Assembly: GCA_036667875.1 (NCBI GenBank)
Contig: JAVWTD010000004.1
Location: 3,577-67,576, forward strand
Source of the DNA: CAJGDV01 sp036667875
GTDB lineage: Bacteria > Bacillota_I > Bacilli_A > RF39 > UBA660
Direction: 5' to 3'
Length of the DNA: 64,000 nt
The notes under the pieces are model-generated. The model did not search any database, had not been told where the DNA came from, and worked only from the letters and a program-made list of their open reading frames with translations. The position numbers were made by a program, and so were the translations under genes. Of this stretch, positions 60,788 through 64,000 are shown in pieces; within the stretch, counting starts at the first letter, position 1, and every line of letters starts with the position of its first letter.

Positions 60788-62170
60788 TTATTTTAAACTA
60801 TAAATAGTCCCTTCTCTTGTATCTTTAATAGTGACTCCTAAGTCTTCAATTTCTTTTCTTATTTCATCTGCTAAATTAAAGTTCTTATCTATTTTGGCTT
60901 GTTTTCTTTTTTCTAATAAAGTTTCTATGTTTTCAATTAAATCTTTGTTTAGTTTTTTTTCTTCTAAAAGGTTAAGTGAAAATACTGTATCAAATTCTTT
61001 AATAAGTGCTAATTTACTGCTATTATTTAATTCACTTTTTAATACATCATATAAAACGGTAATTGCTAAAGAAGTGTTTAAATCGTTTCCTAGGGCTTCT
61101 TTAAATTTAAATCTAAATGTTTCTAAATCTTTTACTTCACCGTCTTCTTTTAAATTTCTAATTTTATTTTTAAGTTTCTCTAAAGCTTGAACTGAATTAT
61201 CTAAAGAATCATAAGAAAACATTAATTGATTACGATAATGAGATTGTAAACACATAAAACGATAAGCTATGGGGTCATATCCTTTATTTTCTAAAAGAGA
61301 AACGGTCAAGAATTCTCCTTTTGATTTGCTCATTTTACCTGATTGATCATTTAAGTGTTCTCCATGTACCCAGTAACTGCACCATTTGTGTCCGATTGTT
61401 GCTTCAGTTTGGGCTATTTCGTTTGTGTGATGGGGAAATATATTATCAACGCCACCACAATGAATATCTAAGTATTCTCCTAAATATTTTAAAGATATAC
61501 AAGAACATTCTATGTGCCATCCAGGATATCCAAGTCCCCATGGACTTTCCCATTTCAATTCTTGGTCATCAAACTTAGATTTTGTAAACCATAATACAAA
61601 GTCTGATTGATTAATTTTCCCTAAATCTTCTTTTACTCCTTCTCTTGCTCCTACGACCATTTCATTTTCTTTGTGGTTTGTTAAAGCATAGTAGTCATCA
61701 AGTTTTGAGACATTAAAGTAAACATTTCCATTTGAGATATATGCATATTCTTTTTTAATTAGTTTTTCTATCATTTCAATATAATTATCTATGTTATCGG
61801 TAGCAGGTGATACAATTTTAGGTTTTGCTAGATTTAATTTCTGGCAGTCACTAAAGTATGCATCTGTATACATTTTAGCTATTTCCATGACTGTTTTATG
61901 TTCTCTTTTAGCTCCTTTGAGCATTTTATCTTCACCTGTATCTGAATCACTTGTTAAGTGTCCTACATCAGTTATATTCATACATCGTTTAACATTATAT
62001 CCAAGATAGTTTAATGTTTTTTCTAAGATATCTTCCATAATATAGGTTCTTAAATTACCTATATGGGCATAATGATAAACAGTTGGTCCACATGTGTACA
62101 TTGTTACTTCATTTTTATTGTGTGGTATGAATTCTTCTACTTCTTTTGTTAAAGTATTATATAACTTCAT
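60788..62170 (-). CDS. cysS: Cysteinyl-tRNA synthetase
   Basis: Class I synthetase, 460 aa. HIGH-type motif YHYAHIGNLRTY near residue 33, zinc-binding CGPTVY and GWHIECSC plus HHTNEIAQ, and the KMSKS loop SGKMSKSKG. C-terminal DALR domain ends ADEIRKEIEDLGVTIKDTREGT. GAGGTG lies 5 nt before the ATG. No T-box leader is visible upstream: only 14 bp separate it from the small membrane gene. Confidence 0.97.
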   Translation of the reverse strand: MKLYNTLTKEVEEFIPHNKNEVTMYTCGPTVYHYAHIGNLRTYIMEDILEKTLNYLGYNVKRCMNITDVGHLTSDSDTGEDKMLKGAKREHKTVMEIAKMYTDAYFSDCQKLNLAKPKIVSPATDNIDNYIEMIEKLIKKEYAYISNGNVYFNVSKLDDYYALTNHKENEMVVGAREGVKEDLGKINQSDFVLWFTKSKFDDQELKWESPWGLGYPGWHIECSCISLKYLGEYLDIHCGGVDNIFPHHTNEIAQTEATIGHKWCSYWVHGEHLNDQSGKMSKSKGEFLTVSLLENKGYDPIAYRFMCLQSHYRNQLMFSYDSLDNSVQALEKLKNKIRNLKEDGEVKDLETFRFKFKEALGNDLNTSLAITVLYDVLKSELNNSSKLALIKEFDTVFSLNLLEEKKLNKDLIENIETLLEKRKQAKIDKNFNLADEIRKEIEDLGVTIKDTREGTIYSLK

Positions 62171-62184
62171 AAAGCACCTCTTTC

Positions 62185-62349
62185 TTATTTATTTTCTTTA
62201 TTTTTTATTAGAAAGCCTTTTAATTCAAGTAGAAATCCTATACACATTAATAGTAGTGTTAAAATTTCGTTATCTATTAATTTTCTTGCTAATATTGTTA
62301 GTACTAATATAATTAGACCTATTAAAATCAATTTTTTCCCTTTTTCCAT
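62185..62349 (-). CDS. Small 54-aa membrane protein
   Basis: 54 codons (MEKGKKLILIGLIILVLTIL...), two hydrophobic helices separated by ARKLIDNE and a basic tail. AAGGTG lies 6 nt before the ATG and cysS follows after 14 bp. It is too short for many gene finders but has a good ribosome binding site and typical composition. Not recognised. Confidence 0.55.
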   Translation of the reverse strand: MEKGKKLILIGLIILVLTILARKLIDNEILTLLLMCIGFLLELKGFLIKNKENK

Positions 62350-62403
62350 AAAATCACCTTCTAGTACATTATATCAAAAGTTTCATATAAATGCACTTAA
62401 TTT

Positions 62404-62430
62404 AAAAAGAATATAATTATATATTCTTTT
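62404..62430 (-). terminator. Intrinsic terminator of dapL
   Basis: Minus strand AAAAGAATATA-TAAT-TATATTCTTTT then T; 14 nt past the dapL stop. Confidence 0.75.
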
Positions 62431-62443
62431 GTTTTAATAAATA

Positions 62444-63619
62444 TTAAGACTTATCTTGTAGATAATATGATTCTAGTCTACATATTGCTTCTTTAATCAT
62501 TTCTCTACTACCAAGTGCTGATACTCTAAAGTAACCATCACCCATTTCACCAAAGATAATTCCAGGAATTATTATAATGTTTAGTTCTTCTAAGAAAAGA
62601 TCAAATATCTCCCATGAGGTAGTATCATCTTTGATTTTTACCCAAATAAATGGAGAATCAATTCCACCCCAAAAAGTAAAGTTTAGTTTTTGAAATGATT
62701 CTATAAGTAATCTTGCATTTTCTTGATAATATCGGATATTTTTTTTAATCATTTCTTGTGATTCTTTTTTGTATACAGCGATTGCACCTTTTTGTGCTAT
62801 ACATGATGCTCCATTGAATCTATTTATTGTTCTTTGTTTCCACAAGTAATTTATGTTTTTATGAATTTCTTTGGGAATAACATAATATGAACATCTTAGT
62901 CCTGTAAAACTTGCTTTTTTAGAAAAACTATTAAATTCAATTGCAACTTTTTTAGCGTTTTCTATTTCATAAATAGAGTGTGGTACATCTTCATTTGTTA
63001 TAAATGAGTTATAGACATTATCATAAAGAATTATTGATTCTTCTTTTATAGCATACTCTACTAGATGAGTTAGTTGTTTTTTAGTGAATGCTACTCCTAT
63101 TGGGTTACAAGGAGAACAAACATATAATATATCATAATGTTCTTTTGGTATTTCTGGTAAAAAATTATTAGCTTCTGATAACGGAATAATTTCTGCTTCT
63201 CTATTTAATATTTTAGCACCATCTCTATATATAGGATACATTGGGTCTGCTATACATATTTTAGAATTTATATCAAATAATTCTAGGATACTAGTAGTGT
63301 CTGTTTTGGTTCCATCTCCTATGTATATTTCATCTAAAGAGAAGTCTTTATATTCATGTTTTAAAATGGTTTCTCTTAGTTCTGTTAGACCGTAATATGC
63401 ACCATATCCATCGAATGTAGTCATACTTGCTAAGTCATCAACCGCTTCATGCATCGCATCTATAACAGGCTTGATAACAGGAATAGAAACATCTCCTATA
63501 CCTAATGAAACTATTCTTTTATTGTGATTTTTTAATTTATATTCTTTAATTTTTTTATTTACATTAGAAAATATATTCTCATTTTCTAATTCATATAATT
63601 TTTCATTTATTTTAACCAT
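62444..63619 (-). CDS. dapL: LL-diaminopimelate aminotransferase
   Basis: PLP enzyme converting tetrahydrodipicolinate directly to LL-diaminopimelate, a short route to meso-DAP and lysine. 391 aa from the ATG at 63619 (VKINEKLYELENENIF is the usual DapL start; GGATGG lies 8 nt upstream). IVSLGIGDVSIPV, YIGDGTKTDTTSI, CSPCNPIGVAF, and EFNSFSKKASFTGLRCSYYV with the PLP Lys are present. It suggests meso-DAP-type peptidoglycan. The isolated location fits a single-gene unit. Confidence 0.93.
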   Translation of the reverse strand: MVKINEKLYELENENIFSNVNKKIKEYKLKNHNKRIVSLGIGDVSIPVIKPVIDAMHEAVDDLASMTTFDGYGAYYGLTELRETILKHEYKDFSLDEIYIGDGTKTDTTSILELFDINSKICIADPMYPIYRDGAKILNREAEIIPLSEANNFLPEIPKEHYDILYVCSPCNPIGVAFTKKQLTHLVEYAIKEESIILYDNVYNSFITNEDVPHSIYEIENAKKVAIEFNSFSKKASFTGLRCSYYVIPKEIHKNINYLWKQRTINRFNGASCIAQKGAIAVYKKESQEMIKKNIRYYQENARLLIESFQKLNFTFWGGIDSPFIWVKIKDDTTSWEIFDLFLEELNIIIIPGIIFGEMGDGYFRVSALGSREMIKEAICRLESYYLQDKS

Positions 63620-63695
63620 ATTTTTTTCCATCCTTTTAAAATAATTATATCATTTATTATAAGAAAGTTATTTTTAATAAACCACATATTAATAT

Positions 63696-63719
63696 AAAAA
63701 AAACTAACATTTCTGTTAG
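63696..63719 (-). terminator. Intrinsic terminator of the tRNA transcript
   Basis: Minus strand CTAACA-GAAA-TGTTAG followed by eight T: perfect stem with GNRA loop. Confidence 0.9.
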
Positions 63720-63731
63720 TAATTTATTACT

Positions 63732-63753
63732 ACTTAAACTTATAAGTTTAAGT
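63732..63753. repeat. Perfect 22-bp palindrome
   Basis: ACTTAAACTTATAAGTTTAAGT, between tRNA-Leu and its terminator. Could be a tRNA 3'-processing or stem structure, or a protein-binding site. Confidence 0.6.
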
Positions 63754-63765
63754 TTTCTATCAAAC

Positions 63766-63850
63766 TGGTGCGAGTGAAGGGACTTGAACCCCCATGCCGT
63801 AAGGCACTAGATCCTAAGTCTAGCGCGTCTGCCAATTTCGCCACACTCGC
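63766..63850 (-). tRNA. tRNA-Leu (anticodon UAG)
   Basis: 85-nt minus-strand cloverleaf GCGAGTG...CACTCGC with encoded CCA; anticodon stem CTAGA/TCTAG, loop CTTAGGA; long variable arm TGCC-TTAC-GGCA typical of Leu; T-loop GGTTCAAGTCC. Confidence 0.97.
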
Positions 63851-63857
63851 AACATAG

Positions 63858-63934
63858 TGGTGGACCCTGAAGGACTCGAACCTTCGACCGCCCGGTTATG
63901 AGCCGGATGCTCTAACCAACTGAGCTAAGGGTCC
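63858..63934 (-). tRNA. tRNA with CAU anticodon (elongator Met or Ile2)
   Basis: 77-nt minus-strand cloverleaf, acceptor GGACCCT/AGGGTCC with encoded CCA, loop CTCATAA. G1-C72 pairing and the absence of three G-C pairs at the base of the anticodon stem rule out the initiator. Met versus lysidine-type Ile2 cannot be decided by eye; the TTAGCTCAG start recalls Ile2. Confidence 0.92.
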
Positions 63935-63952
63935 AACTAACACTGCCCTTTA

Positions 63953-63981
63953 AATATATCATATTATTATTTATATTGCAA
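63953..63981 (-). promoter_or_regulatory. Promoter of the tRNA pair
   Basis: Minus strand TTGCAA (63981-63976), 17-bp spacer, TATATT (63958-63953), about 19 nt before the first tRNA. Confidence 0.65.
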
Positions 63982-64000
63982 TATATTTTTTAATTTTTTT

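Noticed and set aside
62170..62443. T-box leader upstream of cysS
   Set aside because: No AGGGTGGNACCGCG-type T-box or long leader; the space is taken by a 54-codon gene and the dapL terminator.
1..64000. Mollicute genetic code (UGA = Trp), suggested by extreme AT content
   Set aside because: Genes end in TGA at tight overlaps (for example spoIIGA/sigE, DUF188/GT2) and Trp is TGG throughout; cell wall and spore genes also argue against it.
1..64000. CRISPR arrays, insertion sequences, prophage or integration sites
   Set aside because: No regularly spaced repeats, transposase, integrase or phage structural genes are visible; the tRNAs at the right end are not duplicated at a second site in the window.

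Overview
The window is very AT-rich, with poly-A/T intergenic spacers and Shine-Dalgarno sites of the AGGAGG, AGGTG or GGGGA type. Nearly all genes lie on the minus strand. It encodes a walled, endospore-forming low-GC Bacillota: SigG, SigE with SpoIIGA, SpoIVB and YlbJ for sporulation; FtsA, FtsZ, DivIB, MurB, MurG and an LL-diaminopimelate aminotransferase for wall and division. UGA is used as a stop (spoIIGA ends in TGA overlapping sigE) and Trp is TGG, so this is not a recoded mollicute. A small-genome gut-type Bacilli or Clostridia lineage is likely, but I cannot name the taxon. One 100-N scaffold gap sits at 50407-50506.

Layout. 1-14.9 kb: 3' part of sigG (cut by the window edge), a flippase-like membrane protein, a GT2 glycosyltransferase, a DUF188 protein, several unrecognised genes (LRR protein, HExxH protein, coiled-coil protein, HNH-like protein), Sua5, and an amino-sugar cluster (nagB, DUF1846, DUF308), then three membrane-anchored genes. 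14.9-21.4 kb: the classical division/sporulation cluster murG-murB-divIB / ftsA-ftsZ / spoIIGA-sigE. 21.4-30.5 kb: a nucleotidyltransferase and GT2 pair, an ABC exporter with its two-component system and a direct-repeat operator, a second HNH-like gene and a PdaC-like deacetylase. 30.5-32.6 kb: glmS under a glmS ribozyme. 32.6-41 kb: housekeeping and hypothetical genes including a VanY-C26 fusion, CNNM/CBS, Maf, a PD-(D/E)XK nuclease and SpoIVB. 41-43 kb: two tandem metallophosphoesterase-like genes on the plus strand. 43.1-43.4 kb: a probable non-coding RNA. 43.4-52.4 kb: xseB-xseA, nusB, dxs, mutS, then ylbL and ylbJ. 52.4-59.5 kb: a type IV pilus locus. 59.6-64 kb: truB, cysS, dapL and two tRNAs.

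How it fits together. GlmS and NagB run opposite directions of the fructose-6-P/glucosamine-6-P step and feed UDP-GlcNAc, which MurB, MurG and DapL carry into peptidoglycan; PdaC-like and VanY-like enzymes trim it. SigE and SigG drive mother-cell and forespore programmes, with SpoIIGA and SpoIVB as proteolytic relays.

Most notable points: SigE has no visible pro-sequence although a miniature SpoIIGA protease precedes it; spoIVB appears to start at ATT; an intergenic minus-strand RNA carries four hairpins with CCCAA in the loop; a metallophosphoesterase pair has one member stripped of all metal ligands; a prepilin-like protein ends in a glycine-rich ALK/LTK-type domain; and a cytoplasmic D,D-carboxypeptidase is fused to a C26 glutamine-amidotransferase-like hydrolase.
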